Source: Diphasiastrum complanatum (taxonomy: Eukaryota > Streptophyta > Lycopodiopsida > Lycopodiales > Lycopodiaceae). Taken from it: 64,000 bases of DNA. The stretch is from the NCBI GenBank assembly GCA_029204225.1, contig CM055099.1:51107298-51171297 (forward strand), read 5' to 3'. Of the stretch, positions 1-11,400 are shown piece after piece (position 1 is the first letter of the stretch; every line of letters begins with the position of its first letter). Under the pieces are notes generated by a model. It worked only from the letters and a program-made list of their open reading frames with translations. It had not been told where the DNA came from and searched no databases. A program made the translations under genes and the position numbers.

Positions 1-404
1 AATTTAAACATGATAGAGATGTAGTAGGTGCTTGGATAGCAAATGAGAGTGATCTGATTTCCCTTATTATTTTTTCAAAATAATGATAAATGGCAAGTTT
101 TAGCAAGCATTTTGAGGCGCAGTCGGAGTGATGGATGATGACTTGAGCTAAGGATCGATAATCCCGAGGGAATGGATCACCCGGCACCGGCAGCAAGGAG
201 ATCAGAACGCTAACATACCTCCATCCATCCTTTTTACTGAGAGCATCTTAATTACTTTATACAGAAATTTGCCTTTGAATCTCGACAGTTGGGCTGTTGT
301 ACAAGAACGCGATCCAGGAAAAAATCCTTCCTGCTCAGATCAGGGAACGTTGCCCCTTGTAGCTGTAACAAGGATTGTTCCTTTTTGCAGAAATTTGTTT
401 ACTA
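1..404. other. No gene supported
   Basis: I see no open frame with recognisable protein content, no repeat shared with the rest of the window and no RNA gene here. It may hold the 3' flank of the candidate minus-strand gene that ends at 405. Confidence 0.4.
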
Positions 405-835
405 TTACAAGGGAGGGATGACGGTTTCGTAAATATTTGGGCAATCTAACGGTGCTGTCCATGTTGGAGGTCGTGATTCATTTTGCCGTCTTCCGGAACG
501 AATGGCAGTGCTAGAAAGATTTGATGATGAATTTGTTGTATCATTCAGGGAAGAAGGATGAGGTTTCTCTGATGGAAGCCCTTTGTCGTGTGTGGTCCTG
601 TCACTGAGAATTTGCGACTGCAAATCAAAGAGCACATTGAAGAGTTATTAAAGAGGCAAGAAATAATGGCAATAAAAGTAATGAAGCTTCATCGTAAAAA
701 TCTGTCTGCGTTTTAACATTGAAGAGTTGACAAGGTGTTAAAAAAAACCGAAGTAAGTTCGTGGTTGTAGACGACGGCGCTAGTGGTCACAGCGGCCGTT
801 ACGAGGCCTACGATGGCGGTATATCCAGCCATTGC
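405..835 (-). CDS. Possible small two-exon protein gene, unknown function
   Basis: On the minus strand an ATG near 824 opens a frame beginning MAGYTAIVGLVTAAVTTSAV, a hydrophobic stretch that could be a signal anchor. A second open frame ends at 405 with the C-terminus YETVIPPL. An acceptor-like TTTGCAG near 618 and a GT near 745 would remove about 128 bases and keep one frame, giving about 99 residues. The donor is a poor match to consensus, so the splice is a guess. The middle of the product is rich in Ser, Thr and Asn. I do not recognise the family. It is the only stretch near the left end that looks like ordinary single-copy coding sequence rather than a transposon. A chance pair of open frames is the main alternative. 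Confidence 0.28.
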
Positions 836-2092
836 TTTGTCTTTCCGATCTGATAGAGGTAAAAACCTCTTTGTTTGCAATTCTTGTTGTGATCCGTGAA
901 CGCCAAAGTCCAACACTCTCTTCCCAGCTTAAACTCTTTCAACAAGCTCAATCAGTACAAGACAGACAAGTGAGACAACTGATCTATCTGGAAAAGAAGA
1001 GCAATGGCGGAGGAAGGCTGCAGACTGCATACAATCAAACCATAGATAGCAAAGGCTGATAAACAACAAGATCAGCCAGATTTTTTATTGGGTTCCTCGC
1101 CTTCCTCATATAAGGATCAATATCTGCTCTTGGGTTTGAGTCAATGAAGCGAGCTAAGAATAAGAATGAGAGCCGTGATGAAACAATACGCATACGCAGT
1201 CTGAAAATGATAGATCTTAAGAAATGGAAGCGACAGCTATAGGTGGTGGGTGTGTTTGAGGTGGTGTCCCTCGTCCTGCAGGTCTCGATCAAACTTGGGA
1301 AATATTTGTTTTTGGTTGTAATCAGCCAAAACTAGGCATATTTGTCATCGATGGTGCAATATTTTTTTCTGAGCTGTACGAGCATCGCCGCAACACAGCA
1401 ACGCACCAACATTGAACACTCTCATCCTATTATAGTATTATACGTTTTAGCTGTTGCTACAAGGCAATAACTTAAAAGCCTATTGTATATTTTCCAAACA
1501 AAATCTTGGGAAAACCTAGGGGTCATTCTATTCACCTCTTGACCTCCTGGGTTAGTATTTTACTATGGAACTAATAGCCATTTATGTCCTATAAGATGCT
1601 TGGCAGTGGATTTTGGTCAGCTCGGTAGAGTGGCCTCTTACGCTGAGGAACCGTGACATTAATTTAGGTGATAAACCTTATTTGAGTTATCCTCAAAAGA
1701 CTTGCATTTTAAAGAATTCTAAATTTTTTGAAGACTTTTACTAATAAAAAGCTAATATGTGCTTGTATAAAAAATTGTAAGATATTTTATGATACCGGTT
1801 TCTGAGACAACTTGCCGGTTCCATTCCTCTAATTTGTTGGTTTTCTGGAGCACTGGTTTAGGTTAGTTGTACCACACACTTTGGTTCTTGGGTAATTTGC
1901 AAGTCCATGGCAAGGGGGACTCCCCCACACCACACTACAAATGCCCATGGAAGAGTCAATGCACAAGTGCAACTCGTACAAGTTGGTCGTAGAAATGCCT
2001 TGCACGACAACTGTATGTAGCCTCACAAGTACTTCTTACTTCCTGATCACGCACACAAGTAGCAGAAATGCAGAGGTTGCCATATGTATCTA

Positions 2093-2094
<2 letters not shown>
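836..2094. other. Unassigned spacer
   Basis: A minus-strand open frame at 1035-1292 (85 codons, Arg/Ser rich) has no recognisable motif and is probably fortuitous. A tRNA-like D-arm string lies at 1615-1634 but is not supported as a tRNA (see rejected items). Otherwise nothing is seen. Confidence 0.4.

Positions 2095-2127
<33 letters not shown>
2095..2127. repeat. (TG)n microsatellite
   Basis: Perfect alternating TG over about 33 bases, directly abutting the terminus of the minus-strand LTR at 2130. Confidence 0.95.
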
Positions 2128-2129
<2 letters not shown>

Positions 2130-2130
<1 letters not shown>

Positions 2131-2924
2131 GTGAGAAAATCAGATCCAAAACATGCTTAATGGATCATTAGATCTTTGGCTAAATTGGAGTGCACATCTA
2201 GATTTATCTACAAGCTAGAAATCATGCACCTACCATGCTAGAACTTGGAAATACATGAAAGTCTGATCAAAATCACTAAGATATGATATAGTACTCTCGT
2301 TGTCTGTACAACAGTAGTAGTACACCGTCCTTCACACGTGTGAATCCAAGTACAACAAGAAAACTCATATTTTACACATTACAACTCAAGATATCATGAA
2401 AAATATGAAAGAGATGGACATAGAATCAAATGAGGAAAGTTCTCCATACAAAATGAGAACATGAAGACAATTTCTCCATGCTTGTACAACTATTTATAAT
2501 AGCCATAATGTCACTTGGCCACTTAAACATGATAATGTCCTAAAATAGCAACTTCTAGGTACTTCGCCAAAAACCTAGTTTAACTTGACTAGATGCAATG
2601 TATCCACATTAGCCAATAGAATTAGTTCCAAATCCGACCTTATCCACTTATACTTGTTAAAAACAATAAAGACACTATTTTTAGACCTTATTAACATTTA
2701 AAAATGTATCTCTAAGTTGAAATTTCACTTTGGCCTCTAAATTGCCAATTTAGACCAATGGCCCACTGGCTCTAATACCATGTTACAAAACTTGGCCCAC
2801 TGGCCACATTCACACATGCAGGCCGTGTGTTGGGATCCCACCCCCAATCGCCTAGCCACCCGCTTGTCTACCTGACCCCAAAAGGGCTGGTACCAAGGGA
2901 CTAAACTAGTTGACATTTTTCACA
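2130..2924 (-). repeat. LTR of a copia-type element, minus strand (3' LTR)
   Basis: Read on the minus strand, the segment starts TGTGAAAAATGTCAACTAG at 2924 and ends GGATCTGATTTTCTCACA at 2130, matching the terminal style of the element A and B LTRs. The polypurine tract GTTGAAGAGGGAG immediately precedes it (2925-2937), so it is the 3' LTR of an element whose body lay at higher coordinates. It has a TATA-like CTATTATAAATAG near 2493 and an exact TTCACACGTGTGAA palindrome at 2331-2344. Oddly, a primer-site-like TGGTATTAGAGCC lies inside it at 2769-2782, which suggests a recombinant LTR. Confidence 0.75.
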
Positions 2925-3110
2925 CTCCCTCTTCAACTAGTTTTACCACACAACTTTGATTTATCTTAAGAATGATCTCCATTATAAGAATAGACCTCCT
3001 TTCTATGGTTGTATAATAGCTTTCATAATTGATATAGATAAATATACACACTAACAAGAAGAGACATATCTTTCATTTCAATAACAAGATTTGGACTTGA
3101 ACTCTTCGCT
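2925..3110 (-). mobile_element. 3' tail of an element-B-like retrotransposon (relic)
   Basis: The minus strand from about 3100 down to 2925 matches the last ~150 bases of element B before its 3' LTR. Shared strings include TCTATATCAATTATG, ATGGAGATCATTCTTAAG and GTAAAACTAG, followed by the polypurine tract TTGAAGAGGGAG and the LTR. Element A shares only the final tract, so this relic belongs to the B-type family. Upstream of about 3110 I could no longer align it to B by eye. It has decayed and no long frame remains. Confidence 0.6.
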
Positions 3111-3514
3111 TTGTATTATATAATTGCTACTGAGTTAAACTTGAATCCACGATAGAGCAGCCAAAAGAATGGCGTTTCTAGCCCATTGCTAACTTCACAA
3201 AAAGGTTGCATTGGACCATGATGACATTGTCAAATTATGTTCTTACATGAATTAGTAGCACCCAAAAAGTAAAAACTACTATGCAGCCTTTAAGCCCCTA
3301 GAAACTTAGGAGGAGAATGTTTTTCACTAATTTTTTGGTGTGAGCCATAAAATCAATGGATGATTTGGCCAATCATCCAATACTCATATTTAAATTTTGG
3401 ACTATTCAAATTGATCATTGTCTTGGTACAACATTTTTGCATTTCTGATCCATAAAGTCCTTCAAGCATGACCATATCTTGCACTCTTTAGAACAATGCG
3501 TATAAATTAATATA
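3111..3514. other. Unassigned, probably decayed retroelement interior
   Basis: No open frame or repeat is recognised. From its position it may be the unalignable continuation of the B-like relic ending at 3110. Confidence 0.35.
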
Positions 3515-4045
3515 AATTTCCATGTAACGTCTGATTCCCAAAGATGGCCTAAATCATTTCTATGTAACATTTAATTTGCACAGATATCGTACATTACATA
3601 TTTTTGTGTAGCATCTAATTTCAAAGACCTTGTAATTCAATCCATGCAGCATCTAATTTGGAAAAATAGTGTGGATCATTTACTGCGACATCTAATTTCC
3701 AAAGAAAATATAACGTGAATGATCCGAAAGATCACACATTATGTGTGAATCATTGCATCCAACGACTTATTTCCAGGAAAAAGATAGTATCAATTATGCC
3801 ATACAATAGCCGATTTCTAGTCCTCCGATATGTCGTGAGTTGGTTAAAACTTCCTTTCCTCTTCTCGTGCAAATGAGAACATACAAGACAAAAAAAAATT
3901 ATCAATCGTTCCATGCAATGTCTGATTTCCAGTGTGAATCATGCCATTCATCATCTGATTTTCATAGACAAAAGTGCCAATCATTCCAACATATGATTTT
4001 CAAAAACAGTGTAAACCAGTCCATGCAGAACTTAATTCCACTTAG
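3515..4045. repeat. Degenerate tandem repeat, ~40-base unit, about 11 copies
   Basis: A core close to CCATGCARCRTCTRATTTCC, followed by an A-rich stretch and AATCATT, recurs at about 3521, 3562, 3606, 3644, 3685, 3755, 3799, 3912, 3946, 3989 and 4020. Units are strongly diverged and spacing varies from 31 to over 100 bases. It does not resemble any LTR in the window. Confidence 0.65.
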
Positions 4046-4599
4046 AACAAGAAATCTTATGAAATGAGAAATGGCACAAAACCCAATTTTTTGTGTGAAT
4101 TTACAATTTTTAGAAATTCAAGTAGTTTTTGAACCCTAAATTCTTAAATGAATTCATTATTTTGCAAGATTATTTATTTAGCAAATATTTAAAATTGGGA
4201 GGAAGTATTGCAAAATATTCTTAAAATTTTACTCTGAAATGGCTCAAAAAATAAAAATATCATTTATGTGCAATTTGTTATTATAAAAAATAGTTGTTAG
4301 ATTAAGCAAGTGATTGTAACATTTAAAAAACAAAAACAAAAAAAACAACAAAAAATACTTTAACATAAATTTGATAACCTGTTTATAATTTGATAATTGT
4401 ATTTTAACAATCAAGTATATTAAACAAATCTCGTATTCAAAAAAATATGCTATATTTCTAACAATATTATATAACGACAAAATCATTTACCAAAAAGATA
4501 ATTAAAAACATCTAAGAAATGAACATTTTGTACAAAAATACAGTAATCTTTTGAATAAAAGTGATTTATTTAAAAGTAAATGTTATCAATTACACAGTC
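4046..4599. other. AT-rich spacer
   Basis: Very A+T-rich with many A and T runs. The 80-codon minus-strand frame at 4244-4486 is Phe/Ile/Leu/Asn/Lys-rich, as expected from composition alone. No gene is supported. Confidence 0.5.
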
Positions 4600-6445
4600 T
4601 CAAAAATTCTCAATCAAATCATTAGGATCTGGAGTAGCAACCCTTCCAACCCTTGTGTCTGCTGGAGGTGTTGTGTCATCCCGAATAACAATTTTCTCAA
4701 TCACATTGTATATTTGCTAAACCACCTCAGCCAACTCTCCTTCATCACCAACTACACCACTGGCAGGTGGTTGAGGCTCCTTAACAAATGGAACGATATC
4801 GTCTTCAGAGGGCCCAATTTACCAACCTCTTGAAATTCATTAGGCAAAACTAAAATACCAGCTGGTCTCATCTTAACAAAACTTGATAAACTCTCGTCTA
4901 ATTATACGACCGCAACATGTCCGCCCTTTTGGACAGCAGATGCACTAGTAGTGCCACTACCACTAGATAAATCTAAAATTTAATTTGCGGGATGAGAAAA
5001 CATTTCAATTAATTTATTTACAAGCTATTGTGGCTTTTAATATGGACAAGCCATAGAACCAATCATCAGATTTTTTAATTTTTTTGTCACTACAGAAAAA
5101 TAAAAATGATTTCCAAAATCCGTGTTTCCTGCAATGTTGTAGTGAAACATGGATCTCTTTCCATCGGTAGAGAAGTAACTGATGCTGAGATATTCGATCT
5201 CATTACAGAGACATACACCACCAGAATTGCACACATTTAGCTTGTACCTACAAACAAATAACGTACCATGTTTAAAAATATTAAAAAGAAAGCCTCAGGT
5301 ACTCTCTATGAAAAAATAGGACTCGTTGAATAACGGTCATCTTTAACTTGTAATCCTGGTCGATGTTATGATCCCAGGCAAGGAGCTTGGCATCCTCAAA
5401 TGCCAACTCAGCAAAAACTATAGCACTAACTTTTTGTAAATGACTGTACATGAGGATACTCAATAGAGAGCTCATTTCTGGCTTGCAAGCTATGGATTCC
5501 GCCCAAAAATTGGATATCAAAATCTGCTTCTGTCGGACAATCAACAGGGTCAACAAGGACAATGAATGGAGTAACTATGGCTTGGGTGTGGTCTTTAAAT
5601 TTTATCTTTAAATTATGTACATGAGAGGAGTTAGGCTCTCTCACCTCCATGGGCCTATCACCGGTGACTAGGTCAATTGGGGGCCTATCACATTGTTCTA
5701 TTCAAGTATGAATGTTGTGGTTTGGATGTTTTTAGTTTCATGAATCAGTTGGCACATTTTCGCAACATTCCTACAAGACGGCTCTAGATTAATTCTTGCC
5801 CTAGGTAGTTTTACGTTAGAAGTCTGGGGCTGAGGTTTCTTCAAGGAGCTAGGATGTAGGCTCTTGGGAATCATGGAAACGTAGCGTCTTGGGTTTGGTG
5901 GAGAGGAGGCATCTTGGGTTTTCTCCAAAGCATTACGTTTCCTCTTTGGAGTTGACATTTGCCCTGATCCAGTAGTGGAATCAGGTTTTGGGTGTCTTTT
6001 TGGATTGAGGAAGCCAAGCTCTTGCGAGAGGATAATGATCTCACAGATTCTGTAAGTGCAAGGTCCTCTCTTTTTCCCAGGGCTTCAATAGCCATTTGTA
6101 CTGCAGCTTTCAATGTTTGAAAAAAATAATTAAAGTAGTTTTAAAGAAACCATACCCATGCCAAGCATAACGAGAAAACCAATACTCAAATTTTAATGCA
6201 TTGCAAAATAAATTGAACTTTAAATCGTCTTCAAGGCATCGTCGAAGAAGTTTCGAAGTATGGCATGCTCACAAAGACGGATCTTCATGAACCCATTCTC
6301 CAGAATGTACAGAAATATTTTCTTGTCAATTGCTCTTACAACTAGGTTTGTAAATCCATCATCCTCGTTTGCACGTGTAGTAATTAAACTAGCTTTCATT
6401 TTTGGTTGACTGCCAATGAACGCAATTATGTTTTCAATTTTTTAA
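4600..6445 (-). pseudogene. Broken multi-exon gene of unknown function with a ParB/sulfiredoxin-like stretch
   Basis: Successive minus-strand open segments read as one decayed gene. Around 6440-6230 is a ~70-codon segment containing ASLITTRANEDDGFTNLV. About 6113-5698 is a Ser/Pro/Lys-rich linker. From 5650 to 5281 comes the stretch of interest: V-PNSSHV-N near its start, then TPFIVLVDPVD, LGGIHSLQARNEL and EDAKLLAWDHN-D--Y--KM. The order 'rP-iV-vD ... GG-HS--A--EL ... a--HN' resembles ParB/sulfiredoxin-fold proteins found in some eukaryotic genomes; that is pattern recognition, not a search. The frame shifts by one base in an A-run near 5440. Further coding-like pieces run 5234-5037 and 5000-4600, with in-frame stops near 4903 and 4714. 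Function is unknown. It could be part of an uncharacterised mobile element or a host gene. Confidence 0.45.
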
Positions 6446-6959
6446 GCAATCCCAGACAAAAAAAAATGAATTTTGTAAGTCAATATTGAAATCGAATCCT
6501 TATTTACAGTGCACAATTGAAAACATTATGAAATTTTCTTTACTTTTCTTTTTAACTTCGGCCCAGTCCGAGCTAAAACGGAAACATTATTAGCATTCGA
6601 AATAAATTTAAGTTCAATGACGAGCATGAAAGGAAAAGCCACAATACAGACTTAAAGGATGACACTCACCCTTTTCTGTCAAACTTAACACTTGAACGAT
6701 GAGACCCACCCAGTTCCCGTACAATATTTAAGGAGCATGGACACAACATAACTCACCTTTGCATTTTCATTTGCTCTGTTTGCACTCTCTGACTCTTGGT
6801 TTTAGCTAAACGACTAATCTATTAGAGAAAGCATAAGCTTCCGAAGATTGCTACTGGTTGGCGGAACATCTTTAGATTCAAGTAAGGTAATCAGATTTCT
6901 CTATCTTTAAAAAACATTCATCATATTTTATAGCTTTCTAGTTTAGGTTTGATTTCTTG
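6446..6959. other. Unassigned spacer, possible promoter region
   Basis: No gene is seen. It lies between the minus-strand ParB-like pseudogene and the palindrome array. If element A is removed, a plus-strand ORF start follows at 13451, so this could have been a shared upstream region of two divergent units. That is inference only. Confidence 0.3.
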
Positions 6960-6979
6960 TAGCTGTGTTGTGGGGCCCA

Positions 6980-7181
6980 AGCCATGCTAAGCATAGGTTT
7001 GTTTGTGTCTCTGGCTCAACAACGTCTTCTCCCCACTTATGCTAAGCATAAGTCAAGAGTGGACCTATGCTCAACATAGGCCCTCTCTGGACTTATGTTG
7101 AGCATATGTCCGCTCTTGACTTATGCTGCTGAGCATAAGTTGAGAGCAGACCTATGCTCAGCATAGGTCCAAGGCGGGGAC
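6980..7181. repeat. Array of short palindromes (left half)
   Basis: At least six imperfect palindromes of 14-20 bases with the core ATGCTNAGCAT occur here: near 6983, 7038, 7063, 7083, 7120 and 7151. Examples are CTTATGCTAAGCATAAG and CCTATGCTCAGCATAGG. Arms alternate between TTATG and CCTATG. The array is split by element A and continues at 13053. Confidence 0.85.
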
Positions 7182-7186
7182 ATATG

Positions 7187-7839
7187 TGTGAAAAATTGTC
7201 AACTAGTAGTATTTTCCTAACTTGAGATTTTGTAGGCCTATGGCCAAATAAAAGTTAGAGATAGGTTCATACATGTATGTAGAGGCCCAAAGTATGTGTA
7301 CACTACTTTTGAGGTCACATTAATTAGAGGAGGTCGAGTGTGGAGCTCTTCTATTGGCTCATAATTTGGTGCATTCCTATTTGACCAAATTTCTAGGTAT
7401 ATGGGTGAATCCTATTGGACCCCAATTTTAGCCTATCATAAGACAAGTGGCCAAGAGGCACTATGGCTGCTATAAATAGCCATCTCCACGAGTATGTACA
7501 CATCTCATTTTCATTCTATTGAATGAATGTTATGCTCTTTGAAGGTCCATCTTCTTCTCTCTCACTTTTTTGTTCATATCTTGCATTCTAGCCACTAGAA
7601 TTGTGATTTCTTTGTTGCTATGGCTTCACACGTGTGAAATGCAGGTTGTAGGCTCTGAAGTACGGACAGGGACAGCAAGTTTCTGTTTGTGGAAGCTTAT
7701 GATCAGATTTTGATGTTTAGTTGATGTTTAGTATGCTTAACATCACAATTTCTATCATTTTTTCAATCTAGATGTGCATAACTTCCATGGCCAAGATCTT
7801 TATGAAACTTTAGCATCTTTTGGATCTGAGTTTTTCACA
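7187..7839 (+). repeat. Element A 5' LTR
   Basis: Starts TGTGAAAAATTGTC and ends GAGTTTTTCACA, giving a 9-base terminal inverted repeat TGTGAAAAA/TTTTTCACA. A TATA box, TATAAATA, lies at 7471-7478. The palindrome TTCACACGTGTGAA is at 7625-7638, downstream of the TATA box and so probably transcribed. Confidence 0.96.
7471..7478 (+). promoter_or_regulatory. TATA box in element A 5' LTR
   Basis: TATAAATA in the context GGCTGCTATAAATAGCC, in the middle of the LTR where the U3/R promoter is expected. The same sequence is in the 3' LTR at about 12679. Confidence 0.7.
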
Positions 7840-7851
7840 TGGTATCAGAGC
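7840..7851 (+). promoter_or_regulatory. Primer binding site, element A
   Basis: TGGTATCAGAGC directly follows the 5' LTR. This is the usual plant copia primer site, complementary to the 3' part of initiator methionine tRNA. Confidence 0.92.
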
Positions 7852-8448
7852 ATTAGGCGGCCAAATGTGCAGGTTTTGCCAGATTTAGAAGAGATTTGTG
7901 GGCGAGTTTGCTTTTGTAGCATTCCAATCAAGTTTCTAGCTAAAAATCTTGTTGATTTATGTGTAGAAATTGGATCTTTGTGATCAAAACATCATTTGTA
8001 TGCATTTCAATTGAAGTAGGGCGAATTCCCTCTGTACTTATCAGAATAAGGAGACAAAAATTGTTTTGGAAAGAGGGAGATGCAAGATCCAACAAGATCC
8101 TATTAGTTTTCCATTCTAGCATATAGTTTTTTGATTCAATTTCTTGCTTCTTCATGTCAAAAACTTCAAAATTGATGTAACCCTCTGATTTTCAGTTTGC
8201 TGAATGATTCAAGAGTGTATTTCAATCTTAGGAGTGAGGGAAAAGCAAGTATATTGAGGTTTGGTCTTGGTTTGATCAAGAAATCATAAAACTAGTGGCT
8301 AAAATTAAGGAAAAAGTGAGGAAAAGAGAGAAAAAGTAAGGTTTTAGGTTCCAAATCTTTGTGATTTCTTCTTGTGTTTCATTTGTTGATTCAAGAGAGT
8401 GCTTAGTGCATTGGAACAGGTCAAAGATCAGAGATCAATCATTGCAAC

Positions 8449-11400
8449 ATGGCTACAAATGGAGGCTACATGTTGGAAAGCAATGATAGGCTTACCTCCC
8501 TCAACTATTCTACTTGGAAAGTAAGGATGGAGTCTTTGCTTGAGATGAATGAGTTGATGGATATTGTTGTAGGTGTGGAGGAGAGACCTTTGGCACCTCA
8601 AGAACAATTGAGGTATGACAAGAGGGCAAAGAAAGCCCTTCACATGATCAAGATGAATGTGACAAATGAGCTTATCAAAGAGGTTGGTAAGTGCACATCA
8701 TCTAGTGAAGCTTGGGAAGCCTTGAAGAAGGTTTATGAATCCAAGTCTACTTCTAGAGTGTTGACTTTAAGAAGGCAAATCTTTTCTTGTATGCAAAAGA
8801 AGAGTGAGAATGGACATGCTTTTGTTTTGAGAGTTAAAGCATTGAATGATGAGTTAGCATGCATTAATGATGGCATAAATAATGAGGAGCTTGTTCAAGT
8901 GATTCTCAATGGCTTGTTGGATGATCATGCTAATCTTGTTCAAAGTTATGCTATCCAAAAATGTTTACCAAGTGTTGGAGACTTGCAAGAGGTCTTGTTG
9001 GCTGAAGAATTCAGGTTGCAAGCAAGAGTGGGAGCATCTTCTACATCTCAAGGAGGAGAAGAGGAGGCAATGTTCTCTAAAGGCAAGTTCAAGGGCAAAG
9101 GTAAAAGCAATTGGTCTAAAGGGCAAGACCAAGGTGAGCACTCTACTTTTGGCAAAAAGAAGGATAGATCTAAGCTAAAATGTTTCTATTGTGGAGTCAA
9201 AGGGCATTTTGCTAGTGATTGTTTTAAGAAAAAGAGGGATCAAGGGGAAAAGCAAACCAATCTAACTATTGATGAGGGTGGGGATGAGCTTCTTTCAAAT
9301 GATGCTTTTGTTATGTCATCTTGCTTGTTGGCTAATCATGGAGACATTGATCCTTGGTGGATTGATAGTGGAGCCACTTCTCATATGACATATCATAAAG
9401 AGTATTTTTCATCTTTAATGGCATTTGATGGTGATAGGAAGGTAATCTATACCGCAAATGATGGTGAGTGTGCAATCAAGGGGATTGGCACAATTCCTAT
9501 TTCACTTTCTACAAATAGGAATATAGAATTGAAAGATGTTTTGCTCATTCCATCCATTACCAAGAACTTACTTAGTGTAAGCCAAATGCTTGACAAAGGA
9601 TTCAAAGTTGAGTTTGATGGTGATGCTTGCTTGATCAAAAAGGGGTGTAGTATCATTGCAAAAGGGAAAAGGCAAGGGAAATTGTTCAAGCTTGATGCAT
9701 GTGTTGTTGCTAACCAAGTTGGATGCATGGCAAATGAACAAATGTCAATTCAAGAGGTATGGCATAAAAGGATGGGACATCTCAACTACAAGGCCTTGGA
9801 GGTAATAGCCAAAAAGGAGGTAGTAAGGGGACTTCCCAAGTCTCTTACTTGCTTGAATCATGTTTGTGAAGAATGTGCTTTGTCTAAATCACATAGATTG
9901 CCATATACTAGATCTATATCTAGATCTAAGATGCCTTTTTCTCTCTTGCATTCGGATATTCATGGTGTTACTACAATTAGCAATGGAGGTGCTAAGATGT
10001 ATGTAACTTTCATTGATGATTTTAGTAGATTTTGTTGGGTTTATCTACTAAAGAGCAAGGATGAGGTGTTTGATGTGTTTGTCAAGTTCAAAGTTGCTAT
10101 TGAGACTCAATTTACAACCAAAATCAAATGCTTGAGGAGCGACAATGGTGGTGAATACATTTCTAACAAATTCAAAGCCTTTTGCGATGAGCATGGGATC
10201 AAGAGGGAGTACACATGTCCAAGAACACCACAACAAAATGGAGTGGCCGAGAGGAAGAATAGAACCTTGTGTGAGAGTGCAAAGGCAATGAGATTGAATG
10301 CTAATCTTCCTAAACCTTTTTGGAGTGATGCTTTGTTGTGTGCAAATTTCCTATGCAATAGATGGCCAAGTGTTGTATTGGAAGGAAAAACCCCTTTTGA
10401 AGCTTTGTTTGGTACGAAGCCTAATGTCAAGTTTCTAAGAACTTTTGGATGCATTTGCTACTTCAACATTACTCTTGATGATAGAACTAAGGAGGATCCA
10501 TCTTCAAGAAAGGGCATTTTTGTTGGTTATAGTGAAGTAAGCAAAGCATATAGGATTTATGTTCCTTCAATCAAGAAAGTGTTCACAAGTAGGGATGTCA
10601 TTTTTGATGAAGGTAACATTCCAAAAGTTGTTTCAAGTGATGATGGTGTTGTTGCAACTAATGTGCTTGATGACAATGGAGTTGATGACACATTGGATGT
10701 GGATGTTGAAGAAGCCTCTTCAAGTCAAATTCCAAGGAGAACTCCAAGGCATAAAGTGAAACCCTCAAGGCTCACTTATGATGGCAAAGGTAAGCAAGTG
10801 GTGGATGGATCCAACTATGCTTTCCTAACTTCTTTTGATGTACCTTCATGTGTAGATGAAGCAAGGCAAGAAGAGGAATGGATCCAAGCAATGGATCTTG
10901 AGTTTGAAGCACTTATGAAGAACAACACATGGAGATTGGTGGAGCTTCCAAAGGGCAAAAGTGCAATTGGATGCAAATGGATCTTCAAGGTAAAGACAAA
11001 TCAAGATGGATCTATCAACAAGTTGAAGGCAAGGTTGGTGGCTAAAGGTTATGCTCAAGAGCATGGCATTGACTATGAGGAAACCTTTGCACCCGTGGCA
11101 AAGATGGTGAGCATAAGAGTAATCATTTCCCTTGCAACTCTTTATGGATGGGATCTTTGGCAATTAGACATTTCTAATGCTTTCTTGAATGGTGATCTTG
11201 AAGAGGAAGTCTACATGGAGCAACCCGAGAGCTATGTTTCTCATAGCAAGCCTAATCATGTGTGTTTTCTACAAAAAAGTTTGTATGGTCTTAAGCAAGC
11301 ACCAAGGAGTTGGTATGCTAGGCTTAACTCTTTTCTACTTTCTCAAAACTTCACTATGAGTGAGTATGATCATTCACTTTACTTTAGAATTAGTGCTAAT

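Noticed and set aside
1613-1680. tRNA-like string with a D-arm (CAGCTCGGTAGAGTGG) and a possible anticodon loop
   Set aside because: No T-arm GGTTCRA box or closing acceptor stem follows. At most it is a tRNA-derived SINE remnant.
6980-7181. CRISPR-like array reading of the palindromes
   Set aside because: Spacers are not unique or uniform, units are palindromes with varying arms, and the context is a plant nuclear repeat region.
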